64,000 nucleotides of DNA, from positions 135,327,926-135,391,925 of the forward strand of contig OW121854.1 of assembly GCA_933228895.1 (NCBI GenBank), read 5' to 3'. Below, piece after piece: positions 1 through 12,102 of the stretch. Each line of letters starts with the position of its first letter. The first letter of the stretch is position 1. This DNA comes from Platycnemis pennipes. Lineage: Eukaryota > Arthropoda > Insecta > Odonata > Platycnemididae. The translations under genes and the position numbers were made by a program. A model generated the notes under the pieces. The model was not told the DNA's origin, did not search any database, and was given only the letters and a program-made list of their open reading frames with translations.

Positions 1-3000
1 ATCGTAATGTCCTGCTATGTCCTTTTTGTATTTCCGAGTATTTTTTATCTGAGGCCACATTTAAATTTATGATTTTCAGAGCATTTTTTAATTCTTAATC
101 TTTCACATTGATAATTTACTTGTGAGCCACGCCTTCGAACAAAGCAGACACCTTATGTTTAAAATTGCTGACAGGTGAAATTCACTCGAATTCCTACCTT
201 CTGTGTTCGTGCTTTGAATATTTTAATTAATTGTTATTAGGTGGCTATTTTCAGGAGTAGCAATATCTCTCGGTGAGCATGAATTAAAAAAATTTTGACA
301 TTCACTTCATTGTAAATACTTCATGTACCTGGATAAATGAGACAAAATGCCGAACTCCGGTATACAACTGCCATTCTTGGCGAATGTAATGTGTTAAAAA
401 ATGAGTTTATGAGTCGTCGTCGTGTTTTCATGAGAACTATTACAGTACCCTCGAGCGATTTTCTAGATTTCCAACTCCGTATTCATATTATATCTAGTCG
501 TGAACGTATGATATTTTGTCATCTGGTTGGCTGGTGTTTTCGAGTAAGGTTTTTGTGTGTTTGGAATTAACTTATATTCCTACTCATATGGGATTTTTTA
601 ACATACAGTGCAGGACTTGGTAGGTCATTATTGAATCCCTTCGAGAAAATGTTTCTGATAAAATAATGCTTTATAGCTTGATACTCATGAGCTGTCCTGA
701 TATGAGAAAAACTCGCCCAATTGCCTTGTCTTGCCATTGCTTCGGGATTTAGCTTCATGTGCTAAGTGAGATTGTGTAACTAATCCGCCTTTATCTAATG
801 TAATCGATACTTACCGTCTGTGGTCTTTGCAAATAATTTTCAGTATTTTGTCTGCGTAATGCACTTCAATGGGAAACAGTCATTTCGGCGTTGTAATATG
901 AGACAGGTCTTGGACTTTTGCATGTGAATAAACTTTGATTTTATTACATTGAAAACACATTTTATTTTTAATTCTATAATGCGGTGAATGATTGGTAATT
1001 TTATTTCAAGAACTTCAGAAACGTTACTCACATACTTTTAAACAAGCTGAACAAGCAACGACAGATTATTAGAGTTTTCATCTCGCGTTCTATTGAAAGT
1101 TTCAAGTTCAGAATCCATGACGCAGTAACAAAAAAAAACATGGCATAGTTTACCATTCTTGGCTTTTTCACGAATATTATTTGCTGCAGTTCCATATACT
1201 TTCTCCTTTAGCTTTTGTCCTGATCATTTCAGATATGAAGATCACTTTTATCGCACGGTAAGTAAGAAATAAACAGAGAGTGTGGGATATCTGTCTCGTC
1301 ATTTTGAATTTTAATAATTGTCAGCTGTTGTATTTATTACCGGTGGATAAGTCTTCTGAAGTCGAATGACGGATCTTGATAACGCAAGCGTTAATCATAA
1401 GAAATTGTTTTTCCATGTGAGTTATAGTTTTTTGAATGTGGACTTTCGCCAAATTAGCCATTTTCGCATTTGTTTTCTTTTCAGAGTATCGGTGTTCGTT
1501 CTTTGGGGTCATTAATCAGAGAAGTCATTTTTAGTCATATTTTGGAAAATTTTTGTCACAGAGAAAAGGAAATTTCTCACAGGGAGGATATCCAACAGAA
1601 AAAAGATATTTGCCTAGATTTTCCCCCTTATTTCTGAACGCGTGTCCTACCAGTTAGGCTACTAAGGCGTCCTGTTCAAAGGGTTTCATTGTTTCTCAAA
1701 AATCTAAAATCTATTTTATTGTTTCTATAAATAGCCTCTGTTATCCGTATTACTTCGTACTAGGACAGGATACAGTGTTTTACTGCAACATTTCATCAAT
1801 TTTTTTCGCTCTGTATTAACTCATTGAAATATTTCCTTTCCTCATAGCGCGAGATGACTGTGAAAGTATATTGGGAGATAAGGGAGTCCGTTATTAATTA
1901 ACCAGAAGGGATTTTTGAAGCGGGTTTTCAGTCTTTCGTACGCATTAATTTTCAAATTATTTGTTCATGGTTATTCATGTCGCTAATGTACTTGGAATCC
2001 ATTCCTCCCAAATTAAGGTGAAGTATATACCCAAAATACCTATGCTCTAAGTCGCTACTTGAGTTCAAGTAGCAACTTATTTTAAGTAACAACAACAATA
2101 GTAGTTTAAATCGGATAATTTCCAACCTATTGCGTTTGTGCTCTGATTATTTCTATTGATTTTTTATGCATTGTGTAGGAAGAATCACAATCATTATTTT
2201 ATTACATTCATATTAGCGTAGATGTAATTTCACTAAGGCTCCCATCACATGCTATTATGAGCATCGGTCTCAAAGGTTAGGAATGAAGACAGTACTCGGC
2301 TGAGAGTCAGACAGACAACTAACTTACGTATTTATTAGTTCTAATGTCGGGTCTCACAAAAAGAAAATTACCACGCTTAGGGAATTCCGCCCGGGTGCTG
2401 CCAACACAACAAACTATCATCTCAAGCTCATTTTGAATACCGCACATCTTAAAAATTTTATCTATTTCAAACTTCGGTCCACACGGCGAGCGCTGCCCCG
2501 ACATTCTCTACTACGAACTTCAGCCAACAAGGATATCGCTCAGAATCCCTTCGCGGTTTATTCCTATTCCAAAGAAACATAATGCTAATATTGGGAAACT
2601 ACTTCTTACCTGTCCTACCATCTCTAGCACTTTTTCTTTCGGCTTACTTTCCATCCACCCTTTTTCCAGCATCCTTCTCCATACCCAGGCATTAAAAATC
2701 TGTTTTCATTTCTTATATTCACTGAATATTCTCCCTGAGAACATCAATTTAATTTATTATCATTCATTGTAGAACACAAAATAAGGACATGGCATCTTTC
2801 TCACTTGTAATACCTTTATGACACTAATGTACAATTCTGTGACTTTGTCCTATTTGAGAACGTTTTCGTAAATGCTATCATCCCGAGATTTCAGCCGTTT
2901 CTCCAACGTACGATAGGATAGGAATTCGTAATAAATAGCATCCATCAGTTGTAGTTCACTGTCTTATTATTTGCAGGAAATTTACATTTGTCTTTTACTT

Positions 3001-3089
3001 GGATATTTGGGTGCGAGTCGAAGGTAAATATGTAACTTCAAATTCCTAATGAAATCTTTGGGAAACGGTGAATGAGTTAATCGCCGCTG
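1..3089. other. AT-rich stretch without recognisable gene
   Basis: No reading frame here exceeds about 80 codons, and none shows a domain I recognise. The base composition is AT-rich with scattered homopolymer runs. One tRNA-like A-box remnant lies near 1,625-1,680 and is listed separately. I see no paired terminal repeats or convincing splice structure. Confidence 0.6.
1625..1680 (-). repeat. Possible tRNA-derived SINE head (A-box only)
   Basis: On the minus strand this stretch contains TAGCCTAACTGG, which fits the A-box of the internal RNA polymerase III promoter. It is followed by GGTAGGACACGCGTTC, resembling a tRNA D-arm to anticodon arm. No B-box (GGTTCGANTCC) follows at the expected distance, so if this is a SINE relic its second half is lost or mutated. 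The match may be fortuitous. Confidence 0.3.
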
Positions 3090-3660
3090 TTTGGAATGAT
3101 GGGAGCTAGAGTGGAACTAAATTCTGTTGCGTCTGCTGTTCCACTCGGAACGGGTCGGCGTGTCTGCGAATGGCGAGGAGGGGGAGAAGGGTATCCATGG
3201 AAACAACGTTGGTTACCTATATGTTTTTTATGTGGCAGCGGCGTGCCGTCTATCGCTGCCGGACGCTCTGATTGGTTCCCTTCAAGGTCATCCTTAAAAC
3301 CGCCACCATGGAGGAAGAATAGGAGGGCTCGCTTCGACGTTTTTTCGTATGCCTATAGACGGCAGCACAGGCGTATTCAGTAGCGCCAATTTGCGGCTGG
3401 CTTACAGACTACGTGAGAGCGATGAGAGTTTCAAAGGGCCAATGAGATGTCTCCAATCGTATTTGAAAACTGGGTCTGGAGCAGGGCCAATCAGAAGAGA
3501 GGACGAGATAAACAGACTACCGGCCGGTACATCGTCGATCAAAGTTCTCGACATGAGTCCTTTAAATAAGTGTGGTGCTGCCAATTTCGAAGGAAAATTT
3601 CCTCCTGTGATCTGATGGAATTTTGATTAGTTCTCAGCGAACGAATAGCTTTCTGTAAGT
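3090..3660 (+). promoter_or_regulatory. CCAAT-rich, CpG-rich promoter-like island with possible noncoding first exon
   Basis: In an AT-rich setting this block is markedly GC- and CpG-rich. It carries five CCAAT boxes on the plus strand (3386, 3439, 3453, 3487, 3581) and one on the minus strand as ATTGG (3271). Clusters of this motif are typical of NF-Y-bound promoters. A TTTAAATAAG stretch at 3561-3570 could serve as a weak TATA-like element, and a GTAAGT splice-donor sequence lies at 3655-3660. A strong Kozak context (GCCACCATGG) near 3302 opens only a four-codon frame, MEEE then stop. I infer a host promoter driving a noncoding first exon to the right. The coding gene is not visible in the window. 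The open frames across the island look like a by-product of its base composition. Confidence 0.45.
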
Positions 3661-4139
3661 TCTCAAAATGTCTCTTAGTACAAGAAGACATGTACCTACT
3701 ACGCATACCCACTAAGTATTTTTCGACTCGAAATAATTATTATCTGTTAAAACCTACCTTCCTTAAATGAGCGTGTGACATATCATGCCAGAAAATGTTG
3801 AAAATGTTATTCAAGCCTATTGTTTACATGCTCTAGTGGTTGTATTATCGTTCGTTTAATCTTATTGTTTTATCTCGTTATCGTACCACTTACCTGCCAA
3901 CGTAAAGAAAACATTGCAATATTGATGATTGTTTTCCGGTTCATAGCGAATGACTGGCGATGAAAATGCCTCGGTGCTATGTGATGTTTAATCTTGTCTA
4001 GATGGTCGCTTCAGTATGTGTATTGTCCACGCATAATATGTGTTTACCTGTCTAGTGACTTAATATTTTCTGGTGAAATGGTATGAGTTAAAGGGGTGTG
4101 TGCTTGATGAAATGAATGTTTACAGCATAATATGGTAGC

Positions 4140-5270
4140 GTTTAATCATCTTATTTTTAAGTGGATGGAAGCAGATCAAGAAGCTGGACTGAATGTGGCA
4201 GCTATAGTTTGTGATAATGAAGAGCAACATGACTTCGTGGTTAATTAGAAGTCAACCTTACCTCAAGTAAGCTATTCAAAAATAATTACTATATAGTTAT
4301 CATTCAATGTTCATACTTTGCTGGTCTAAAGGCATTTTAAGTAGGTAATCTGAAAACTTTGGGTGTTAAACACACCTTTGGGTCTAACACACGACCTATA
4401 TCTACAAAGTGTTATATTATCTAACAAACAATGCACATCTGACTACAACTTTCATTATCTAGAGTGATGTTGAGTAGTATTTGAGCCATGTCGATGTGAA
4501 ATATATGATTTTACATATAACATCTGCGGGCTAAAACTCCATTTGTATTTAATTTTGTAACCAGCCATAACTTTTCCAACAACCTAATACTTATTTCAAA
4601 ATATGAATTTCATAAGATTCTTTATGTAATTTTTTTCCAACTCTTTGACATCAGTAAGTGATAAAATTTTCATTTGGGAGTGTGATTTTATTTGAAGTCA
4701 TTAAATACACCCATGTAACAAGTGAGATCACACCTCCACATTCCAACTATTATGATATTTGCACCCTTAAAAACCCTCATATGCTTCTCACTAGGAAGTA
4801 ATGTATCTTTAAATGACAATTAAATAAAAAAATACACTTGCCTTAAATGCAAGGTACATAGATACTAAAAATGATAATAATATGCAGAGACAAAGAAATC
4901 AATGCTATGCCACTTAAGATGGACAAACCCAAATGCTGGTGTTGACTAAGAAATATTTTTCATAATATGGAGGTAGTTCAACATTCTGTTGCCTGTGTCT
5001 AGCTTTTCACTAGCTCTGTAAACATATGATTTTAGAGTTGTCCTTACTTAAGCTACTGTTTCTGATGTACTTTGATGAACTCTGATTGTGAAACTATGCC
5101 TCCTTTGCTGTTATTGAAATATGAGTATTAATGATTTCTCTTATTAAACTTACTTCCTCAGAACCGATCACGTCATTGCCAAAGACACTCAGTCGGTACC
5201 TAGCTGCATTAGGACTTGTTGAAATATTGAGTCTTTTGAATGACTGGTATGTAAATTTCAAATTTTTTTC
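4140..5270 (+). pseudogene. Faint P-element/THAP-type transposase relic
   Basis: Around 4,150-4,245 one frame reads LIFKWMEADQEAGLNVAAIVCDNEEQ. This resembles the RNase H-like core of P-element transposases, where a long helix is followed by a V-x-x-V/I-x-C-D segment. At 5,131-5,260 a second short frame reads SRYLAALGLVEILSLLNDWY, which resembles the region of the same family ending in LNDWF/Y. The intervening 880 bases have no extended frame and no matching segment that I can see. No terminal repeats are visible. The assignment rests on two short stretches and may be wrong. Confidence 0.3.
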
Positions 5271-6084
5271 TGCTTCAGAAACTGCTTCTATATTTTATAT
5301 TAATTCATTTCTGAAATAATAGTGGTCATAATCTTCCACAGGTTTATTTGTTCATGGATGCCACCACAGGATATATCTCAAGCCAAAATACACTGGCACT
5401 TTGGAAGCTCGGTTACTATGGGGACTGTGGTTTCGACCTTCCTAGTATCTTGCAGTGCAAATGATAGATAAAGGTAACAGTGTAGTGATTCAAACCGGTT
5501 GAATTACTTCAGCAAGAGCAGTGAATTCATTTCTGGTGGAAATGTAGTGTGGTCTCAGTGGATCCATTGTCCTCCTTTCAACAGCCTGAAAACCCAATAC
5601 TCAATGCACCCTGATTACTTATTGTGAAACATACACTATAATTGAAATGAACCTAAGTGCTCCTATTTTGTATAGTTTCCCCAAATTGCATAAGGATAAA
5701 GTCCCTATCGAGGTAGATATTTCTTATGTTTACGTCTCTTCCCACAGACTGGCTGGAAAACACCAGCATTTTCAGAGGAAACTGACTTTAAGCCAAACTA
5801 TTCATTTTGGTATTCTATTAAGTTGGCTAAAGAATTGTAAATAAATTTCCCCCAAATGCAAACATAACTTGACATTCAAAACCTTTTTTCACGCATGAAA
5901 GTGTTTGAAACACTCATTTTGTAGAGATTTCTACTATCTGACTAAGATAACAATTTTCACTGCCACAATGTCCGAAAAACAGAATTACTACTGATCCTAA
6001 AACACAATTCAAAACTGGAAGACTTTTTTTTCCCTCTTGTAAAATGGCCTCAATATATTAAAAAACATAATTTATTGTCGTCAA

Positions 6085-6477
6085 ATGAATTATCATGAGA
6101 GAATGTTGGTAGTTGCTTTCTTTGTTGGTAATGGCTGCTCGTTGCCAGTCATGTTGGTGTTAATGTTGAGATTGTGTGGTCATGTGTTTGATATAGCTAA
6201 AGTTATAGATTTGTTTCGTTGGTTAAGTGACTTTAATAATTTGCAAAGAAACAAATATTACTATTATGATATCATTTTGGCCAAGAGTTATTATTTTTCT
6301 GGGATTGAAAAACATTCTATTCCTTTTAGAGGAGACAATGGAGCTTCGGCGGCTTTTAGCCAAAATGGAAAGCACTTGTCAGCCATTGTCGCTGAATTGG
6401 CCATTTTTGTCAAGTTTCAATGTGATGTGATGAACCGCGCCCTCATTGGTGGACTCCTGTATCATCACGCCCGCTAA
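6085..6477 (+). CDS. Unrecognised 130-residue open frame inside a Penelope-like relic
   Basis: A complete frame of 130 codons starts at ATG 6,085 and ends at 6,477. The predicted protein has a hydrophobic N-terminal third (about residues 8-38, rich in Val, Leu and Phe), a patch of consecutive Tyr residues near residue 60 and no motif I can name. It lies between two pieces of a reverse transcriptase relic and may be part of an inserted element or simply chance. No terminal repeats or ribosome-context signal strengthen it. I list it because it is the longest frame in the first 16 kb. Confidence 0.2.
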   Translation: MNYHERMLVVAFFVGNGCSLPVMLVLMLRLCGHVFDIAKVIDLFRWLSDFNNLQRNKYYYYDIILAKSYYFSGIEKHSIPFRGDNGASAAFSQNGKHLSAIVAELAIFVKFQCDVMNRALIGGLLYHHAR

Positions 6478-6527
6478 ACCCGTACGCGCGCTAAGGAACT
6501 AGAACACCTTCCTAGCACGTACGGGTT
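6477..6527. repeat. Hairpin, AACCCGTACG inverted repeat
   Basis: AACCCGTACG at 6,477-6,486 is matched by its exact complement CGTACGGGTT at 6,518-6,527. A further inner pairing of CTAAGGAA with TTCCTAG makes a near-continuous stem. It sits just upstream of the GSPL motif of the Penelope-like relic. Its role is unknown. Confidence 0.6.
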
Positions 6528-6529
6528 AG

Positions 6530-8636
6530 GCAGAGCAACTCTGCTTGCTGGTCTTCCAATGGGTTCTCCATTACCCCCTATTCTGGCTGAGATATCATTT
6601 GACATTTCAGAATCAGATCTGTTCAGTTTTCTGTATTATATACCCTAAAGTTACATTAATATGAAGAGTTGGCTGATAGAAGAATGGAGTGGAGGGCTGC
6701 GTCAAACCAATCCTAGGATTGTTGACCCTTGATGATGATGATACCATAAAGTCTTCTGTATAATATACTCTATAGCAACAGATATGTTGACAACTTGCTC
6801 TATTTGTGGATTGGAAGTAATTTACTTGACTCCCTCAAAATGCACAGTAAAAACATCATATGCAATTTCAACATGAAATTACATATGCATTCGAGAATAC
6901 AGCTGCCAGTAAAGGTAAAAACCCTAACTGATTGACGAAACCTTAAATGAGAAAATCCAGTATACAACTAGGTTGTTGTAATGTTGCTCCCCCTGCACCC
7001 CTTTGGTTTATAACCATAGGTCTTTGGTCTATGACATCTGGTTCTAGGTTGTATAAATGGTGTGGACTCCCTTTTGTTAATGGACTTTCAGGCAGAATGG
7101 CCAACCTCTTACCTCTGTATCTTAAAGCAGCATACTACTCCCTACAACTACATATATACTGTATTGGATTCTGCATTTTCGTCAAGTATTTTTGTCATTA
7201 TTTGTTGTTTTATAGCTTCATTATTTGAATGTGGAGGAGAATGTAGAATTCATCTGACCATTGCAGTGGAAACTGGTAAATGAATTTGTACTTAATTATT
7301 AACACCAGAGGTAGAATGGATATGCTCACACAATCCATTGTGTATATTTTGGTGTGGGGAACATCAGGTTTTGATGCAGTGTATATTAGAGAGACGTAGA
7401 TTGGTGAGAGTAAAGCAGAAAACCCCTCATCCCTATTATCCTCTGACATCTACCACGTATATCAACCTTCACATCCTCCCCTCTGGCACCTCCCTACTAA
7501 CTTGCCGACAACCTTTCTCTTCTTTCTTCCCCTTTAAATGTCTTAGTGGTCAATGCACTTGGTTTTTAAAAACACTTATGATGTCACTGTTGTCTGTTGC
7601 CCTTTAGCCCCAAACACCTCAGGGTCAGCCCTATTTTCCTGTCCTTTTCATGCCCTGACTTACCATTCCCCACTTCAAATTTACCCAAGTCAGTGTCATA
7701 GCCTGACACTGGGATTATAGGTATCATGCTGCCAAATAAACATGTGGAGGATTACCATATCTATTATTTTAGAAATAATAGATATATAGTAAAACTCTCA
7801 TCAGGCCATGAGTGATACTGTGAATTTTATTCACGCAAATATAGTGTTTAGGTGTCCATCCCATTGAACCTTTGTTTTGCTTTTATTATTTCATAGATAT
7901 AACATTGTTAAACATTAACGTATTTACTTTGTTAGTAATTCTGAAAATTGTTTGTTTAATTAGGTGATTTAATTATTGTTTAACTGTAGCACAATTTTTT
8001 CACCAGGCAGAGTTATGTAAAGTGTTATCTATAATTTACATTTATCATTATCTGTTTCTGTTTTAGCTATTCTGAGAGTGAAAACTGTTGGTGTGTACTG
8101 ATTTTATGTCTTATGTATTGTGTTTTCAATAAAATAATCGTTTTGCTGGATATTGCATTTCATTTGCTAGTATTCCTGTAATTGTATTTCAGATATTTCT
8201 CAGTGAGCAAGTTGAAACTACCGACCGGTAAGTATAACGCGTGATCAAATAAACTAGAATAATATATTCTGCCTTAGGGGAATTCAAAGGAACCGCCATA
8301 ATCGACATGGGCTCTCAACGCCATCTCTACGGCTGACTTACATACTACTTGCTGGCGTCGACGAGAAACCTATACTATAGGCCCTTATGGGAGTGAGCCT
8401 TCCCATTCTAATCCCTGCCGCCACGAATTCAACTCCCCTCGCCGTGTCCTGGAAAATTGCGCGGATAGGCAGGTGTCTTGAGACAGGAAGACGAATCTGA
8501 GTCTTGTTTAGGGAAACGCGGAAGTTGTTCACGTGGACTGTATTCTGTCTCTGTTCCGTACTTACTTTCCTTTTGACAACACCTAAGGAAAGCGACCGTG
8601 CAGACAAAGTATGAATTAAACGCTTGTAACACTGCA
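6530..8636. other. AT-rich stretch; only repeat relics and a possible 3' end
   Basis: After the Penelope-like relic (ending near 7,420) there is no convincing gene. An AATAAA polyadenylation-type hexamer lies near 8,130 after a T-rich tract with GTTTTAG-like acceptor context near 8,065. This could be the 3' terminal exon of a noncoding transcript, but nothing ties it to a gene. 8,280-8,600 is somewhat GC-richer, with overlapping short minus-strand frames that look non-coding. Confidence 0.35.
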
Positions 8637-8639
8637 GTG

Positions 8640-8940
8640 TTGCTGAAAAATTTCGTAGAAGTTCCTTAAAAGATTTCCTTAGGCCATTCTACAGAAATTC
8701 CTTAAAGTATTGAAACACTTTTTTAAGGAATTCCGTAGAACGTTCTACAGAATTCCCTAGCTTTCTGTACATTTTCCTTACAGCGTTCCGTAGAGATACC
8801 CTAGCGTTCCGTACATTCCTTACAGCGTTCCGTAGACATTCCCTAGCGTTCTGTACAGATTCCTTAAGGCGTTCCGTAGATATTCCCTAGCTTTCTGCAC
8901 AGATTCCTTAGAGCAATCTATAGATATTCTACAACGTATT
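8640..8940. repeat. Array of degenerate TTCCGTAGA / TTCCTTA / TTCCCTAG repeats (left)
   Basis: About 300 bases consist of variants of three 7-9 base words: TTCCGTAGA, ATTCCTTA and TTCCCTAG/TTCTGTAC, spaced roughly every 20-25 bases. The array begins just after TGCTGAAAAATTTCG at 8,641. A related array at 26,870-27,135 ends with the reverse complement of CCCTGCTGAAAAATT. Such rapidly diverging subterminal repeats are typical of the ends of some DNA transposons, where they bind transposase. I infer an element terminus. Confidence 0.6.
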
Positions 8941-9984
8941 TTATGCATTCCTAAAAGTACATTGGCAATTGTTTACACTATTTTGCTCAGCTTTCTAAGT
9001 CACACATTCCTAGCATAATTCCGGATCATATTTGGGCTGATAGTACATAAGTTATATAAAAAGAATAGAATCAATAAATTAAACACTCATCTATTTACCT
9101 CTGTATTTATTATCTGTCATTAATTTTACATTTCCTTGGGGAATTGCACTGTATATATTAATTGTAAATAAGTTCTTCAGCCATATTCTCCGTAGCTCAT
9201 CCACAGAAAGGCCTGAAAGAAGAACAACCAAAAGACTTTAATTTTGTCATAACAACATGTCATCTTTCAATCAATTATTATTTAAAGCTGGACCAGTTCA
9301 CTTCAATTAATTTTCAGTAACTCCTTTACATTATATTTCAACGGCCTTCTGTCAGTAAGTGGCACACTATCATAACTATGTATAAATATAAAAAGCGCTC
9401 AAATTAAAGTTTACAGAAAAAATAAACTCACCTTGTCTCCAGCGCTGTATGTCCAGAGATAACATAACCTATTGGTCGTAGTCCCAGAACCTCGCGAGAA
9501 GGAATAATGACAATGGTCTCATCTACGAAGAAAGCGGAACCATTAAGAACACATACCATAACATAAATGACATTTTCAACGATGTCATGAGTGGACATTT
9601 TCTCCTTAATGATAATAGATAGTATTAGATTTCAGTTCAAAACTTACCTCCTGGAATGATGATTTTCAAATCACAAAATGTATTTGTTCCTTTCGCGTCG
9701 TCGTGACTTAGCGAAAGCCAAAAAACTGGATCAATCCTCACTTTTGTTTTCGAGGTATTCGGTATCCTTACCGTGGCCGCAGCCCACTTGCCTATTGACG
9801 TATTTTAACCAATAATTTCTTTTCACTCTTTCACGGTTTTTCACTCAACACGCATTAACCAACAAAACTCCTCGAATTGGTTCACGTCGAAAAGTAAATA
9901 CATAAACGACGTACACACGCCAAGGAGAGTCTTCTTGACACAGATTACTAAACTAAGATGGACGCTTCATGCCAACATCCGGTG

Positions 9985-10165
9985 CCCAGATAGCAAGCTA
10001 AACTTGCAGCAAAGTTGCTGAAGGTTTGTAATGACAAAGTTACAACTTTGCAAAAAGTTTGTCGTAACAAGCCTGCATACCTGATGCAAGCTTGAATCAA
10101 ACCTCCTAGTTACGTGTCTTCAAATTTGCTGCAGACTAGTCGTATCACACCTGCTGCAAATGTTA
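9985..10165. repeat. Subterminal-type array of GCAAGCTT / TTTGCTGC / AACTTTGC words
   Basis: A short block rich in GCAAGCT, TTGCTGC, AACTTTGC and their complements starts with CCCAGATAGCAAGC at about 9,985. This has the same style as the arrays at 8.65, 12.1 and 36.3 kb: a CCC-type terminus followed by short words in both orientations. No matching opposite end was found. Likely one end, or a solo short form, of another DNA element. Confidence 0.4.
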
Positions 10166-10169
10166 AATG

Positions 10170-11930
10170 AAATGTAAAAATTAAATAATAGAACAATAAT
10201 ACTTATAGAAATTTATTAACTTTAATGTTCTACATGTTTATCAATCATGATATCCTCAATATTATCATCTCCAGTGAATTTGTTCATCCTTTCATTCCTA
10301 GAAAAAAAAACATGAAAAATTAATACAAATGATATGAAAGATCATGCCTATATAATTTTTAATTTGATAGTATATAAAGTTTTTACTTAATTCTCCTTTG
10401 ATTTGAAATTTGCGCACCGCAGGCATGGAAATTTGTACATTACAAATGAACAAAATGTCAAGTTCCCTTTAAAACTGAAGTAAATTTCTATTACAATGGA
10501 GTAAATCAGCCACTTTAACCATACAACCTCTAGATGCAGGATAAGCCAAGAATTGAGGCTTCTGTAATGCTTCAGTTAGGATGCCACCCAATAATTATTT
10601 TGGAAGAAGTGGTTAAGTGGCCTTCCAATCTTTTTACATTGAGGCCTTTGCATTAAACTGGAAGCCAGTCCACCAAAAATTTAGCCAATTGACACAAGGA
10701 AAAACAATATTAAAATTAGAAAAACTTACTTTCAGAGGGGTTTGACAGAGACTGCAGAAGTATAACGATGCTGTTGAGTTGCTCTATTTCCTGTTTGTTT
10801 TTGAGGCGACCGGTGGCAGACTATTTAGGAACCACGCAATTGAAGAGTTCAGATTGTACCAATGAGGAAGCTTTAGAGGAAGGTGTGGAGAGAAACCATA
10901 TAGCCTACTTCTTAAAAGTCTTGCGCCATAAATTAGTACCTGGAATGTTAACAAAAATTTACTGCTATAGGGATCTGATGAGAACATAATACATATTGAC
11001 TCTATTTCATTCCAGATAAGTAACCACCTTAAAAATTCCTCATCAATAAAGACATCCACTTTAACACCAGCATCAACAGGGTTACAGGTTTCCTGCATCC
11101 ATAACTCGAATTATACCTAGAAAATTAATAGCAACTGTAAACATCAAACGAGCTTATACCTGTAAATAGTTTCATTATTCCAACTGAAAACAAACTTACC
11201 TTCCATTGTGGAATGAGTATGCCTCTTATCAAATTCAATTAGGATATAATGAGAACTTCATACTGACATCATTTGATTCCAAAGAAATAATCAGCATACA
11301 CAATTCTCATCACTGAACAAATCCATACCACACATCAGATTCACCAGTGTTTTTACAATTTTCTGCATCCCTAACTGGAAAAAATACCAGGAAAATTCAT
11401 TACATCTGTGAATATCAAACATGATTATACTTGGTAAATAAGTTTCACGACTTCAAGGAAAACCAAACAAAGGAATAAGCAACTTATAGAATAGAAGCTA
11501 TAGAAGGAATAAGAACATGTTATCCAGAGTCAAATTAAAATCGCTATTCAAATTATATTCTCGTGTATTTAATAAATCTTTTTTCTAACTATGTAGTAAT
11601 TCCCATTTTAAAATATTTTGGTACTTGTTTTTTGTTTTATATCCATATTTTACAAGGCTTAGTCTTTCAAGAAGGGGTATCAAGTACTTTTGGGCAGGTG
11701 GGGGGAGTCATGAGGATCTCATTCCAAACAATTTTAAATTCCAACAAATAAGACAAATTGAAAACATTAATGTTATAATTATTAGCAATGTGGTCATTTT
11801 ACCGATATACTATAGATGATTAATTGAAACTAAAAAGATTATAAGAAACTAAATGATATTTTTAGTACGTTTGTAGCAATAGAAATGTGTTTATATTGAG
11901 TTGTTTGGCCATTTTTTTTATAAACACCAA
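10170..11930. other. AT-rich stretch without recognisable gene
   Basis: There are only short frames and simple AT-rich sequence. The frames at 10,768-10,989 (plus) and 10,784-11,098 (minus) overlap on opposite strands. Neither shows family motifs nor a supporting gene structure. Confidence 0.5.
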
Positions 11931-11935
11931 TTTGT

Positions 11936-11985
11936 GTCAATGTTTCGCCTCTTTATTTCGGCTTCTTCAGGGCTATTTAGTACAC
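11936..11985 (-). ncRNA. Hammerhead ribozyme relic of Penelope type
   Basis: Read on the minus strand, the core order is CTGAAGA (11,970-11,964), stem II GCC pairing with GGC (11,962-11,960 and 11,949-11,947), then GAAAC (11,946-11,942). This is the CUGANGA - stem II - GAAA arrangement of the hammerhead. The short stem III expected as AC-loop-GUC reads AC-ATT-GAC, so the cleavage-site U appears mutated. Hammerheads of this minimal form occur in the termini of Penelope-like elements. No reverse transcriptase is visible next to it, so it looks like a solo terminus. Confidence 0.5.
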
Positions 11986-12102
11986 ATTGTAAGTTTTTAA
12001 ATTTCAATTACTTTTGAACAGACTTAGAATAGAGCAGAAAGAAAAAAAAGTGTACAGAAAAATATTAATATCTTGTTACAAACCTTTATATAAACACATC
12101 CC

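Larger units (their letters stand above)
5640..7420 (+). pseudogene. Decayed Penelope-like element (reverse transcriptase fragments)
   Basis: Three collinear plus-strand pieces match the reverse transcriptase of Penelope-like elements. At 5,647-5,720 APILYSFPKLHKDKVPI resembles the early LPKxHKxxxPxRP motif. At 6,530-6,615 LLAGLPMGSPLPPILAE matches the GxxMGSPLSPxLA motif. At 6,775-6,880 RYVDNLLYLW matches the catalytic YVDD box, with the second Asp changed to Asn. A weak YIRET stretch near 7,372 may be the remains of the GIY-YIG nuclease. The frames are broken by many stops, and about 650 bases between the first two pieces do not fit the family, so they include an insertion or deep decay. 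The copy is much older than the two Penelope-like elements at 39.6 and 57.6 kb. Confidence 0.55.

Noticed and set aside
3096..3615. Protein-coding frames of 88-95 codons in the GC-rich island
   Set aside because: They overlap on both strands, lack recognisable domains and follow from high GC content and few stops. The promoter reading is preferred.
6660..6740. LINE 3' end with a GATGATGAT tail after a GCGTCAAACCAATCCTAGGA-like motif
   Set aside because: Resembles 3' ends of some LINEs that finish in (GAT)n, but only about 80 bases match the pattern and it sits within the Penelope-like relic. Too weak to annotate.
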